A DNA stretch of 41,992 nt from Planctomycetota bacterium (GCA_026991575.1 JALXBF010000153.1:1-41992); one strand, 5' to 3'. Positions 18,964 through 28,199 are shown, numbered from the stretch's first letter. A program made the numbers and translations. Notes: generated by a model not told the origin, from the sequence alone.

Positions 18964-20103
18964 TTAGCAAGCGGAGTCGACTTGCTGGCCGCTCTGCCAG
19001 GCGGCGCGGACCGAAAGCAGCATATACACAACGAGGGCCACTCCGGCTACTGCTGCCAACACAAACATGACGATCGGCCAACGTTCCATCGCCACCGGCT
19101 GCGGGCGGATCAACCCGAAATGCGCAAGCTCTAGATGCTGAACCACCTGGCGACTGATGGCATTGAGCAGCACCACGAGAAGCTGCCCTGCCGCTCCGAC
19201 CCATAACAGCCCGCGCACCGACACGCCGCCGCGAACAGCCAAGAGCAGCACGACCCACGGAAACAGCGGGGAAATGGCGGTGGCCACGGTCAAGATAACC
19301 ATCGGGCCGTGCCCCATGGTCCGGATCACGTGCTCAGGCCATGTCCCAAACACGTACCACGCCCCCAGAAGCGCAAAGGCAACGCCCCCGGCACTGTAGG
19401 CCGTCAGAGCGAAGCGGCGTTCCGCCACTGTGGGAACCTGTTGTCTAACCAGCCGGCTGACGGGCGGATACCACGCTGCCGTGAGCACGGCCAGACTGAA
19501 CATCATCAGCCAGCGGGGCCACAGTGCCGGGTCATGCACGTTAAGGGCTGTGCCCCGCAGGGCTGCGGCGACGCTGTGCTCGACGGCGAGCGATGGCCAC
19601 AAGTCCGGCCGGACCATCAGCGAAAACAGATTTGCGAACAGGAACCCGATGATCGCCAGGCACGCCCACGCAAACGCTCCGATGGCCAGCGTCTTGGCAG
19701 CACCTTCGGCCCCATGCTCGATCCTTGCTCGTAGCCAGTACACCGTGACATAGCCGGCCAGCAGCAGCGGCACCACACTGAACCACCACCAGGCCATCAG
19801 CACGCTGGCAGGGAAGAAAACATGGTGGTAAACCACTTGGGTGAACAGCAGCGGCACGATGCCGCCGTTGATCCCGAATGCTAGGAAGAAGGGCATGTGC
19901 TTGATCATGCGAGCTGGCCAATCGTCTGGGTCCCGTCGGCCGGCGGCCCAGACAACCAGGGCCAATGGGAGACCTGCGTACCAAAGATGCATGGGCACGA
20001 CGTGCAGGACGAACCCGGTCACCTTCAGGAAGTACAGCACTGCCAGCGGTGCCGGCAGGGGCACCGGTGATGGAGGAGCAGCCAGTTCCGTCGGTTCGAT
20101 CAC
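18964..20103 (-). CDS. Multi-pass membrane protein, likely bd-superfamily-like second subunit
   Basis: This 379-residue protein has about nine hydrophobic helices. The first helices contain histidines (FVLHVVPMHLWYAG, QVVYHHVFFP), and their order resembles the first four helices of the neighbouring CydA-like protein: helix 1 with paired His, GINGGIVPLLF versus GAVTGIGIWW, then a Trp-rich helix. A diverged duplicate of the same fold is therefore inferred. The start is GTG 20103, overlapping the TGA of the upstream gene as GTGA, so the two are translationally coupled and probably form one complex. There is no CydB-like sequence and no haem c motif. The family is not firmly recognised; a membrane anchor or proton-channel subunit is an alternative. 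Confidence 0.7.
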   Translation of the reverse strand: MIEPTELAAPPSPVPLPAPLAVLYFLKVTGFVLHVVPMHLWYAGLPLALVVWAAGRRDPDDWPARMIKHMPFFLAFGINGGIVPLLFTQVVYHHVFFPASVLMAWWWFSVVPLLLAGYVTVYWLRARIEHGAEGAAKTLAIGAFAWACLAIIGFLFANLFSLMVRPDLWPSLAVEHSVAAALRGTALNVHDPALWPRWLMMFSLAVLTAAWYPPVSRLVRQQVPTVAERRFALTAYSAGGVAFALLGAWYVFGTWPEHVIRTMGHGPMVILTVATAISPLFPWVVLLLAVRGGVSVRGLLWVGAAGQLLVVLLNAISRQVVQHLELAHFGLIRPQPVAMERWPIVMFVLAAVAGVALVVYMLLSVRAAWQSGQQVDSAC

Positions 20104-21503
20104 GGCCCGTTGCTCCGAAAGCTGTCGCGCTCCAACTCAAATAACATGCCTTCCGGCCGCTTCGGGGCAATCGCTTCTAAGTATGCGGCCAATGCCTCCG
20201 CCTCTTCTTCCGTGCCGACCCATGGGGGCATGAAGAAGTTGGTGCGGTGCAGGTGGTGGATCGTTTCTACGAGCATTTCTCGGTTCCACCCGTGAATGAG
20301 ATACCCGACTGCCGAGTACCCGTGGCGATCCGCGTGGCAATCGTTGCAAAGGTACTGGAAGATTGCCTGTCCGACGCGTGCCTGGTCTTGGTGTGGGAGG
20401 TTCTTCAGAGCCTGGAGACGCACGGATCCGTTGTCGTCGAGCAGTTCGGGGAACTCACGCGCCAGGAACAGGCGAATCCAGGCTGAGGAGTTCAGCACAC
20501 CCTGGCGGCGAAGCCGAGCGGTGTCGGTGACACAGTACTGGCTACCGGTCAGCACGTTGTAGATCACGTATGGTTTTCGCACTGCTTCACGCAAGAACTC
20601 GCCGGTCGCAAAGGCGCCAAGGCCGCAGAGGAACAGAAGCAGCGAAAAACCGGGCGTGAGCCATCCCGGGTGGCGTGCTGGCCCGAGGTAGAGTGCCACG
20701 AACACAACGGCGGTTAGCAGGAAGATACCCACCATCAGCACGTTGAGCACACTGGCGGCGGCCAGGGCGGCCTGCGCAGACGGTGGCAGCGCAGCGTACC
20801 AGGCGAGCCCCCCGAGCACGATAAGCACCGCGCCGAGCAGAGCCGGTCGCGTGGACCGCCGCTGGATCAGATTGCGCAGCTCGGGGTCTTTCGCAGTGAA
20901 TGTCGCATGAAGGTAGACGTAGAGGGTGCAGAGCATGAGCGCGCCGCCGGTGCGAGCCACCACCTGGGGCAGGAACTGTGGGTTCAGCACCGCATTGATC
21001 AGAAGCGGCTCCTCGGGCCATCGCCCGCTGTTGAGCATGAAGGCAGTGATGGACGTGATCAGGACCAGACTTACCCATGCGGCTGCGGCGTAGATGACCG
21101 CCAGCCGCACATGCAAGCGGGCAGGGAGGCGGCCGAAGCCGTACACGAAGAGAAATACGCTGACCAGCTCCACCGCGAACGCCACCCACTCCGTCGCCCA
21201 GACGAACACGAAGATCCGGATCAACAGCTCGGTGGCCAGCGGTGAAGCCAGTGCCATAGTCCACCAGATACCGATGCCGGTGACGGCGCCGAAAACGACG
21301 GTCAGCAGCATGAAGAATCGGGCGTGGCGCCGGAGGTAAGCCAGGTAAGCCGTGTCGGACCTGCGGTAGGCGTAGGCGGTCTCGACAGCAAGGAACAGGC
21401 CGCCGCCTACGGCATAGTGCGCGATCAGCACGTGGACGACGGCTACCGCCGCGATCAGCATGGGCGCCGTCACGAACGGAACGTACCACCACGGATAGCG
21501 CAC
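20100..21503 (-). CDS. CydA-like membrane protein fused to a haem c domain
   Basis: From GTG 21503, with GGGGGG 7 nt upstream, the product has 467 residues. The first ~200 resemble the N-terminal half of cytochrome bd subunit I: helix 1 with VVHVLIAHYAVGGG (His in the place of a haem b ligand), GAVTGIGIWW, and a helix ATEWVAFAVELVSVF with two glutamates like the CydA proton-path acids, ending FVYGFGRL. The quinol-binding Q-loop and the later CydA haem ligands are not visible. After more helices, a C-terminal domain of about 110 residues carries CNDCH, a haem c site, with a distal PPWVGTEEEAEALAAYLEAI segment. Similar haem c-bearing bd-superfamily proteins without CydB are known in several phyla. 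A terminal reductase or electron-transfer role is inference. The open frame continues upstream to 21680, but that part is not membrane-protein-like. Confidence 0.75.
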   Translation of the reverse strand: MRYPWWYVPFVTAPMLIAAVAVVHVLIAHYAVGGGLFLAVETAYAYRRSDTAYLAYLRRHARFFMLLTVVFGAVTGIGIWWTMALASPLATELLIRIFVFVWATEWVAFAVELVSVFLFVYGFGRLPARLHVRLAVIYAAAAWVSLVLITSITAFMLNSGRWPEEPLLINAVLNPQFLPQVVARTGGALMLCTLYVYLHATFTAKDPELRNLIQRRSTRPALLGAVLIVLGGLAWYAALPPSAQAALAAASVLNVLMVGIFLLTAVVFVALYLGPARHPGWLTPGFSLLLFLCGLGAFATGEFLREAVRKPYVIYNVLTGSQYCVTDTARLRRQGVLNSSAWIRLFLAREFPELLDDNGSVRLQALKNLPHQDQARVGQAIFQYLCNDCHADRHGYSAVGYLIHGWNREMLVETIHHLHRTNFFMPPWVGTEEEAEALAAYLEAIAPKRPEGMLFELERDSFRSNGP

Positions 21504-21680
21504 CGGTTGTGCCCCCCGCAATGACAGTCTTTGCTCTTGCTGGCATTCTCGGCCTGGGGCCCGCGATGCGGCAAGGGGGCAGGCGCGTGACTGCATGCCC
21601 GGCCTCGGGCGGCACGCAGTGCGCGGGTCGCTTGCAGGACATTGGTCAACGCTAGCCGGCCAAGCCCATAGCTGCCCCAC

Positions 21681-22697
21681 TCAACCGCGCTGCCCTCCGT
21701 GTCGGCTGCGTGCCGGGTGAGCCGGGTCGTCTGCCGGAGGTGTCTGGCGACGCCGGGCGTGCTGGAGCAGAAGCGCGGCAACGTCCAGCCCGGTGGCGCG
21801 GCGGGTGGCACGCCAGCCGGGCACGGCGTTGACTTCGAGCACTAGCGGGCCGCGACCGCGGCTGAATAGCAGATCGACGCCGGCGAACTCCACACCGAGC
21901 GTCTCGGCTGCCCTCACCGCCAATGCCGCGGCCTCTGCGTCCAGCCGGTAAGGCCGGACCCGGGCCCCGCGGGTTGCGTTCCGGCGCCAATCATGCGGAT
22001 GATTCCTGGCCACAGCGGCAATCACCTCACCCGACAGCACCAGAGCCCGCACGTCCACTGCCACGTCGGCGACATACTCCTGCAGGTAGATCACGGCTCC
22101 GAGCCGCTCCAGGAGTGAGAACGCTTGCCAGGCCTGGTCACGGTCTGTCACGCGGTAGACGCCTTTGCCCTCACTGCCAAAGACTGGCTTGACGACGGCC
22201 TGGCCACCCAACTGCTCCAGCGCGGCGATGGCCTCCGTGCGGTTCTCCGCGACGGCCGTCGCTGGCGTTGGCAGGCCGGCCTGACGCAGCAATGCCAGCG
22301 ACAGTGTCTTGTCGATTGCCAGTTCCAACGCTCGCGGCGGGTTGACCACCGTTACGCCGCAGCGGGCCAGCACGTGCAACAAATCGAGTCGGAAAACGAT
22401 CTGTTCCAGGGATCCGGCGGGCATGCAACGGACGAGCACGGTTGGTTGCTCCCCGCCGGATGGCCGTAGCAGCGGCACGAGTTCGTCGTCCGTTGGTGAC
22501 GGCCTCGGAGGGGGTTCCAGCAGGCGGGCACGGACGAGTTGCCCGCCAGTACGGTCGGCGGTCCAGATCAGCCGTCGGAAGGAGACCACCTGGGCGCGGA
22601 CCCTGGCGGCGGCCGCGGCACGGAGCAAGTCCCTCACGTGCCAGCCGAGCTGGTCAGCGACGATGATCAGCGGTCGTTGGCTCGGGTGCGTGGGCAT
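21681..22697 (-). CDS. ATP-grasp ligase, RimK-like
   Basis: RimK-type ATP-grasp enzymes join an amino acid, often glutamate, to a protein or cofactor carboxylate using ATP. The 338-residue product shows the core: DKTLSLALLRQAGLPTPAT, the lysine-bearing VVKPVFGSEGKGVYRV, the adenine-binding region LQEYV, VDVRALVLSGEVIAAVAR, and metal-binding GVDLLFSRGRGPLVLEVNAVPGW. The substrate is unknown; tetrahydromethanopterin glutamate ligases (MptN-like) belong to this group, but so do several others. It starts at ATG 22697, 45 nt after the second permease gene on the same strand and before the CydA-like pair. A C-terminal Arg/His/Pro-rich tail (~25 residues) is not conserved-looking. Confidence 0.82.
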   Translation of the reverse strand: MPTHPSQRPLIIVADQLGWHVRDLLRAAAAARVRAQVVSFRRLIWTADRTGGQLVRARLLEPPPRPSPTDDELVPLLRPSGGEQPTVLVRCMPAGSLEQIVFRLDLLHVLARCGVTVVNPPRALELAIDKTLSLALLRQAGLPTPATAVAENRTEAIAALEQLGGQAVVKPVFGSEGKGVYRVTDRDQAWQAFSLLERLGAVIYLQEYVADVAVDVRALVLSGEVIAAVARNHPHDWRRNATRGARVRPYRLDAEAAALAVRAAETLGVEFAGVDLLFSRGRGPLVLEVNAVPGWRATRRATGLDVAALLLQHARRRQTPPADDPAHPARSRHGGQRG

Positions 22698-22742
22698 CGG
22701 CTGTGGTTCGCTGCACGGTGGCCCGGCCGGGCAGCATGTGGT

Positions 22743-23990
22743 CTATTCCCGGCCGCTGAGCACGTGTACGGGATCGACCGACGCGGCGCGGTGTGCCGGG
22801 AGTCCAGTGGCGACGAGGCTGGCGACAAGCCCGGCCAAGAGGGCTGTCAGCACGTCGTCCGGCTCGAAAACCAGTGGCCAGGACAGGTACCGCAGTTCCA
22901 GGACCCAGCCTGCAAGAGCGGCCACGGGAAGGGCCACGAGGAATGCGCCGAGTGCGGTGATGACGTTTTCCAGTAGTAGCTGCCCGACGATGTGTACGCG
23001 GCGTGCACCTTCCACGCGGCGCACGGCGATTTCCACGTACCGCGTGCGCACGGCCACCAGTGCGATGCTGAGGATCATAGCCGTGGCGATGACCAGGACG
23101 ACGAGCCAGGCGATGTTGGCCACTTCGGTGGATAGTTCCACGGCCGTCATGACCCGCTCGATCCAGCGCGCGCGGGCCCAGACCCAGACGTAGGCACCGC
23201 GGGCGGCCAGTGCCTCACGCACCTGCCGCTCGCACTGGAACACATCCCGATCAGCCGCAACCCGCGTCAGGTAGCCATGGATTGCGGTGCGGTGCCAGGG
23301 CTGGTTGGGCAGGAGATAGACCCCTTCGTACTCCATGATTCGCAGGATGCGTGGCCGGGCGGTGGCTGCGAAGTCCATTTCGCGCATGCGTTCCCGGATC
23401 CGAAACGGATCCTTGACGATGCCGACGACGCGGTAGGGGCCGCGGACCTCCAGGCCACTCAGCGTGACCGTCTTGCCCACTGCCCACGGCGTGCCCTCGC
23501 GGGGGCGCTCACCAAAGAGTCGCACGGCCACCGCCTCGTCCAGCACGCACGCCTGCCGGTCGCCCGCCTTCAGGAACCGGCCCTCGATCAACCGGATCGG
23601 CAACACGTTGGTCAGCTCCGGTTCGGTGACCAGGAACAACGCGGTGGTCTGTTTGGTGCCAGAGCGGACGACACCGAGGGAGACATGAATGGGGACGGTC
23701 GGTCCGCCGCTAATTCCGGCAATTACCTCTCGGTCACTTGCTCTCAACGGGCTGTTGATCAGTTGCACCAGGTTGAAGGGGGAAACGTGGATGTTGATCA
23801 CACGCGCGCCGATGGCCTGCATGTCCGCCTCAACCTGGTAGCGCACCCCGGCCAGGATGCCCATGATGGTGATCGTGGCCGTGAAGGCGGCCGTCCAGCC
23901 GAAGGCAACGACGGCGCTTTGCAGCGGTCGCCGCACAATCGCGCGTAGAGCCACACGGGGTAGCAGGAACCAATAGCCCACGGTAACCAC
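22743..23990 (-). CDS. FtsX/MacB-type ABC transporter permease, second of pair
   Basis: This is a 415-residue inner-membrane protein with the MacB/LolCE plan: one N-terminal helix (residues ~17-45), a large extracytoplasmic domain to ~270, then three C-terminal helices. The FtsX-domain signature VEIAVRRVEGARRVHIVGQL and the C-terminal HRAASVDPVHVLSGRE are typical. It starts at GTG 23990 immediately after the stop codon of the preceding permease, implying coupled translation and a heterodimeric transporter. No ATPase gene is adjacent; the MacB/LolD-type ATPase at 12646-13371 is the only candidate in the window. A role in export of lipoproteins or peptides is possible but not shown. Confidence 0.9.
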   Translation of the reverse strand: MVTVGYWFLLPRVALRAIVRRPLQSAVVAFGWTAAFTATITIMGILAGVRYQVEADMQAIGARVINIHVSPFNLVQLINSPLRASDREVIAGISGGPTVPIHVSLGVVRSGTKQTTALFLVTEPELTNVLPIRLIEGRFLKAGDRQACVLDEAVAVRLFGERPREGTPWAVGKTVTLSGLEVRGPYRVVGIVKDPFRIRERMREMDFAATARPRILRIMEYEGVYLLPNQPWHRTAIHGYLTRVAADRDVFQCERQVREALAARGAYVWVWARARWIERVMTAVELSTEVANIAWLVVLVIATAMILSIALVAVRTRYVEIAVRRVEGARRVHIVGQLLLENVITALGAFLVALPVAALAGWVLELRYLSWPLVFEPDDVLTALLAGLVASLVATGLPAHRAASVDPVHVLSGRE

Positions 23991-25238
23991 TCACTCAAAG
24001 CGCAACACCTCTACCGGGTCGACGCGCACGGCTTGTAGCGCCGGGATCAAGCCGGCCAGCAGGCCCGTGAAGACGACCACGGCTAGCGTGATCGCGATCT
24101 CGCTGTAAGGAACCGTCCAGGTCACGCCCGCTGCAGGCGAAAGGTAGCACCGCAGTGCCGCGAGGGCGAGCCCTACAGGGACGCCGGCCAGGGCGCCGAG
24201 CAGGCAGACAGTGGCCGTCTCAACCATGAACTGTACGGCGATGTGCCAGGACCGGGCGCCTTCGACACGCCGGATGGCAATCTCACGCCGTCGCTCCCAG
24301 ACGTTCAGCAGCATGAGCGACGAGACGACGATCGCCCCCACGACCACGGCCAACCCAAAAACGACCCGGTTCAGCTCCACGATCCGTGTCATCGCTTCGC
24401 TGTAAAGCACCGTGGCCAGCACGTTCGCGTAGACGATGGGCTGCTGGCCCAGTTCACTGAACCACAGGAAGACCTTCTGCTTGACGGACTGCACGTTCTG
24501 CGGAGGGCAGCGGATCTCGATCCAGCGTGGTCGGGCCCTGGGCGACAGCGTGCGGGGGGCGACGATGGTTTGGGGTGAAAAGATGAGCTCCAGCCCAGGT
24601 GCCCGCAGCGCGCCGAGCGTCTCTTCCATCTGTTCGGCCAACTCCCGCAGGAAGTGACTGCGCGCGTAGCCGAACTCATCCACCTCGGTCGGCGCGGACC
24701 GCACGACGCCGACCACGGTGACGGACTCGCCCGTTGGCAGTTCGAATCGAGCTCCCGGTTGAAGCCATGCCGGGGGCAAGGGGGTATCGGTTGACACGAC
24801 CACCACGGGCCGTTTGAGCCGGAAATCGTCTGGCTCCAGCAACCGGCCGCGGACAAGCTCCGGGCGGCGAGCTGCGAAGAAGTGTTCATCGACCAGCAGC
24901 AGCGGCACACGCACAGACTTGCCGTCTACTGCGATACGGGGCATCCTGGCCAGGTAGCCGGTGATGGCCGTGACCTGGTTGCCCAGTGCACGGCGGAGCT
25001 GCCGAACCTGCTCCCAGCGGAACCGCCGCTCCTCCGGCACGGGTTCTTGCGTGACGAGAATCCGGTCGGTACCGTAGCGGGCCGCGTTCTGCTCAGCCGC
25101 CGTCCGGCTGCCCTCCAGTACGGCCGGTAAGCTGACGCCTAGCGCCGTGCCCCAGAGCACGCCCTGCACGACCAGCAGGGTCCGCAGCGGCCGTCGTAAC
25201 AGGTTGCGGAGCGAGACGCGTACCAGTCGCAGCAACAC
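23991..25238 (-). CDS. FtsX/MacB-type ABC transporter permease, first of pair
   Basis: This is a 415-residue permease with the same plan as its downstream neighbour. It has an N-terminal helix (LLVVQGVLWGTALGVSLPAV), a long extracytoplasmic domain, and a C-terminal FtsX domain with three helices. REIAIRRVEGARSWHIAVQF and PALQAVRVDPVEVLRFE are the family signatures. The predicted start is GTG 25238 with a weak ribosome site. It heads the minus-strand set permease-permease-ATP-grasp-CydA-like pair, and is divergent from the coiled-coil gene at 25442. The two permeases are equal in length and clearly paralogous. Confidence 0.9.
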   Translation of the reverse strand: MLLRLVRVSLRNLLRRPLRTLLVVQGVLWGTALGVSLPAVLEGSRTAAEQNAARYGTDRILVTQEPVPEERRFRWEQVRQLRRALGNQVTAITGYLARMPRIAVDGKSVRVPLLLVDEHFFAARRPELVRGRLLEPDDFRLKRPVVVVSTDTPLPPAWLQPGARFELPTGESVTVVGVVRSAPTEVDEFGYARSHFLRELAEQMEETLGALRAPGLELIFSPQTIVAPRTLSPRARPRWIEIRCPPQNVQSVKQKVFLWFSELGQQPIVYANVLATVLYSEAMTRIVELNRVVFGLAVVVGAIVVSSLMLLNVWERRREIAIRRVEGARSWHIAVQFMVETATVCLLGALAGVPVGLALAALRCYLSPAAGVTWTVPYSEIAITLAVVVFTGLLAGLIPALQAVRVDPVEVLRFE

Positions 25239-25378
25239 GGCCTAGCCCAACCTCCACTGGCTTAGTGCCAAGGACGTCACGAAAGGGCGATCGTAGCGAT
25301 TGTAAGGGTGGGCCCGCCGGTACCACGACGGGCACGCCCGGAGGCCCGCCGACGACTGCATCGTGAGGGGCCGCCGAA

Positions 25379-25384
25379 TATGAT
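25379..25384 (+). promoter_or_regulatory. Candidate -10 element upstream of the coiled-coil gene
   Basis: TATGAT differs from the TATAAT consensus at one position and lies in a locally A/T-richer patch of the divergent intergenic region, 58 nt before the ATG at 25442. No good -35 hexamer is found at 17 nt spacing (CTGCAT), so this is only a candidate. Confidence 0.3.
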
Positions 25385-25441
25385 TTAGGTAGAGCATACC
25401 ACCTGTGTCGGGGAGCGGAGACGCCACCTGGAGGTGCACTG

Positions 25442-25924
25442 ATGTCCGATTCGTGGAAACCGTTTGGCCCATACATCAGCAGCATGGACGTCTCACCCGC
25501 GACGCCGACGGCTGCCCAGTCGCCCGTGCAAGGCTGGGAGGTGGTCGCGGCTATGCTGAAGGAGTTGCTGCGCATCGAGTATGAGCAGCTCCAGCTGCTG
25601 CGCGAAATGGTCCAGTCGCAGCGCGAAGCCCGGCAGCGCCAGGCAATGGAGCTGCTGCAGTGGCAGAAGGAGCACCCCGAAGTTGTGGAGAAGTGTCGCC
25701 AGGCGCTCGGGTCTCTGGTCCGCGTCCACTCCACCCTCCTTGAGGACCTGGCCGAGCACGTCATCGAGAACGAGGAGATGCTGCTAGAGTCGGATTTTTC
25801 ACTGAGCGAGTTCGTTGATCGCTTCGGGCCTCGGTTACACCATCTTTCGGCGGCGCTTTCCGTGCTGAAACAGGTCTCGACCCCGATTCCTGAGCCCCCA
25901 TCCGAGTCCGGTACCGACGAGTGA
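25442..25924 (+). CDS. Hypothetical coiled-coil protein
   Basis: I do not recognise a family. The 160-residue product has a disordered-looking start rich in Pro, Ala and Ser (residues 1-30), a long charged helix at about residues 35-80 (ELLRIEYEQLQLLREMVQSQ and RQRQAMELLQWQKEH) that should form a coiled coil, a second helical region to ~140, and an acidic Pro/Glu/Ser tail. There is no signal peptide or membrane segment, so it is probably cytoplasmic. GGAGGT stands 6 nt before the ATG, a strong ribosome site. It lies upstream of the acyl-CoA dehydrogenase gene with about 180 nt between them, and a functional link is not evident. Confidence 0.75.
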   Translation: MSDSWKPFGPYISSMDVSPATPTAAQSPVQGWEVVAAMLKELLRIEYEQLQLLREMVQSQREARQRQAMELLQWQKEHPEVVEKCRQALGSLVRVHSTLLEDLAEHVIENEEMLLESDFSLSEFVDRFGPRLHHLSAALSVLKQVSTPIPEPPSESGTDE

Positions 25925-26107
25925 CCGTTTGGTGCTGTTCGCTGAGGCCGCGGCCGACGCTGGGGTAGCAGCTGATGCGCCACCGGACCGGCCCGCGACG
26001 GCTCGGACGCTAGCCATCTCGATCTCTCTTGCCAGGCTTATCCGCATCGGGCGAATGTGCTACGATGGCGGTGCTGCCCCAGGGAGGTCGCGTACGGAGA
26101 ATCGGTC

Positions 26108-28024
26108 ATGAACAGAGAGCCGCAGCCCGGTCAGACGCACCAGGGGAAGTTTGCCGAGACAGCACTCCGGCTGGGCGGTAAGACCGAGGAAGAGGTACGG
26201 CGGGTCGGTGCGGTGGAGGCCGCCGAGGAGCAGGTTGAGCATCTCTTTGCGCCCCGTTACCAGACCGCGGCCAGCCCGGTGCATCGGGCGGTTTGGGAGC
26301 GTGCCGTGCCGCTGGAGCTGTTTCAGCCACCGGACCTGGACCGCCCGGATCCGTGCGACGACGCCATCGAGCAGTGCGTTGCTGTCACGCGCCGTCGCTT
26401 CGAGTCTGGCACACTGTACGACGAGAAGGGCAAGATTTCGCAGGAGACGCTTCAGGAGCTTGCCCAGCACGGCTATTGGGGCATGATCATCCCCCGAGCG
26501 TACGGGGGCCAGGAGGCACCGCTGCCCAAGTTCGTCCACTTGCTGACGCGCTGCGCCTGTTACGAGGCGATGGTGGGCGGGCTGGCATCGGTGCACCAGT
26601 GCATCGGAGCGGTGGACCCGATCCTGACCTTTGGCACCGAGGAGCAGAAGCGCCGCTTCCTGCCTCTGCTAGCCAGCGGTGAGAAACTCTCCGGATTTGC
26701 CCTCACCGAACCGCCGGCTGGCTCGGACCTGACCGCGCTGCGCACCCGAGCCGAGCGGGTGCCAGGGGGCTTCAAGCTCTACGGAGAGAAGCTCTTCATC
26801 ACGAACGCCTTGCCCGGCACGTTGCTGTGCGTGGTGGCGTTGCTGGACGGACGACCGCAGGTGTTCATCGCGGAGCTGCCCAACGAGGAAGGTCCCACGT
26901 TTCAGCTGGTGCGCTACGGCCTGCATGCGTTGCGCCGGGTCTACAACCATGGCATCCGGTTTCAGGGGTTCTTCGTCCCGGAGGAGAACCTGCTGAGGCC
27001 GCCGTCTGGTGACGGCCTGACGATCGCTTACCACGGCTTGAACCGCGGTCGCGTGTCCTTGTGTGCGACGGCGGCCGGGGTCATGCGTACGATGCTGGCC
27101 AACATGTTGCCTTGGGTCGACTACCGCCGCACCTACGGGGCCAAGATCAAGACGCGCGAGTTGGTCAAGTGGCGGATTGCTCGGATGGCGGCCCTGTTGG
27201 CTGGTGCCGAGGCGCTTAGCCAGTGGGGGGCGCATCTGCTCCAGCTGGGCTATCGCGGCGAGCTGGAGTGCACCGTGGCGAAAATCTTCGGCAGCGAGGC
27301 CCAGAAGGAAGCGGCCATTGAGCTGCTGATGAAGACACACGGCGGCCGCTCCTTCCTGGTTGGTCACCCCTTTGGCGACAACGTACACGACTTCTTGGCG
27401 CCGCTGATCTACGAAGGGGAGGGCCAGATGCTGACGCTGGCGTTCTTCAAGACGCTGGTCAAGCAGCACGGGCTTGAGTTTTTTGAGCCGATCGGACGGA
27501 AGCTGCAACAGCTCGGCGTCCCAACGCTCAACCCGGCCAATCCCCGTCACCTCTGGGCGCTCAGACAGGAGTTTGGTCGGTATCTGCGATGGTGGCTGGA
27601 GCAGTTGATGGTATGGAGCAAGGGCACGGCGCCGAGCGGGCTGCCGCCGGAGCTGTCCCGGCACGTTGACTTCGCGCTGGCGCAGTTCCGCCGCTATCCG
27701 CTGGAACTCAGCGGCCTCATGCGCCGCTACCAGCTAAAGCTGGTGGATCGCCAATGTGCGATCGTCGAGATGTCGTTGCGGATCCAGAAGACCGTCGCCT
27801 TGCTAGTCAGCTGCCTGTGGGCAGCGAAGCAGGCCGATCCCGTCTGGGTGGCAGCCGCCGATGTGCTGGGCCAGGATCTACGGCGCGAACTGACGGGCGA
27901 ACGTCCCACGGCACGGTACTACCGCGACTGCAGGCGGTTGGCGGACCGGATCCTGGACGGTGAGTTCCGGGCGATCGAGGAATGTCCGCGCTATGAGATC
28001 CTGATGCCGTACGAGAACCCATGA
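26108..28024 (+). CDS. Acyl-CoA dehydrogenase, long form
   Basis: This FAD enzyme introduces a double bond into acyl-CoA in fatty-acid oxidation. From ATG 26108 (GGAG about 9 nt upstream) it has 638 residues, longer than the usual ~380-400. About 80 extra residues precede the N-terminal helical domain, and an extra C-terminal helical region follows from about 490. The core is clear: LAQHGYWGMIIPRAYGGQ, GFALTEPPAGSDLTALRTRA for the FAD/substrate loop, KLYGEKLFITNA, GRVSLCATAAGVMRTML, and KTHGGRSFLVGHPFGDNVHD then IYEGEGQMLTLAFFK, whose glutamate is at the position of the catalytic base. The extended form resembles FadE-like or very-long-chain enzymes. Chain-length preference cannot be read. 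Confidence 0.92.
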   Translation: MNREPQPGQTHQGKFAETALRLGGKTEEEVRRVGAVEAAEEQVEHLFAPRYQTAASPVHRAVWERAVPLELFQPPDLDRPDPCDDAIEQCVAVTRRRFESGTLYDEKGKISQETLQELAQHGYWGMIIPRAYGGQEAPLPKFVHLLTRCACYEAMVGGLASVHQCIGAVDPILTFGTEEQKRRFLPLLASGEKLSGFALTEPPAGSDLTALRTRAERVPGGFKLYGEKLFITNALPGTLLCVVALLDGRPQVFIAELPNEEGPTFQLVRYGLHALRRVYNHGIRFQGFFVPEENLLRPPSGDGLTIAYHGLNRGRVSLCATAAGVMRTMLANMLPWVDYRRTYGAKIKTRELVKWRIARMAALLAGAEALSQWGAHLLQLGYRGELECTVAKIFGSEAQKEAAIELLMKTHGGRSFLVGHPFGDNVHDFLAPLIYEGEGQMLTLAFFKTLVKQHGLEFFEPIGRKLQQLGVPTLNPANPRHLWALRQEFGRYLRWWLEQLMVWSKGTAPSGLPPELSRHVDFALAQFRRYPLELSGLMRRYQLKLVDRQCAIVEMSLRIQKTVALLVSCLWAAKQADPVWVAAADVLGQDLRRELTGERPTARYYRDCRRLADRILDGEFRAIEECPRYEILMPYENP

Positions 28025-28044
28025 GGCGGCCTCAGGGCCAAAGC

Positions 28045-28072
28045 GGCGGCCTGGGCCGAACGGCCCGCCGCC
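28045..28072 (+). terminator. Strong hairpin after the acyl-CoA dehydrogenase gene
   Basis: GGCGG (28045-28049) pairs with CCGCC (28068-28072) and GGGCC (28053-28057) with GGCCC (28062-28066) around a GAAC loop, with small bulges between the two stems. It lies 21 nt after the stop codon. No T-run follows, so it may end or process the transcript but is not a classical intrinsic terminator. Confidence 0.35.
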
Positions 28073-28199
28073 GGGCCCTGACGCTGGCGAGAGTGCTATC
28101 GGAAAAGGTCCGCGCGGCCGGGGCAGGCGGCAGTATCTCGCAGAAGCCCCGCTCTTTTCGGAGACGATGGTATCTGGCCCCTTGGCTTCAGGATTGGCT

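Noticed and set aside
21504-21680. N-terminal extension of the CydA-like protein
   Set aside because: The extra residues are Pro/Arg/Cys-rich and not membrane-like; GTG 21503 has GGGGGG 7 nt upstream just before the first helix.
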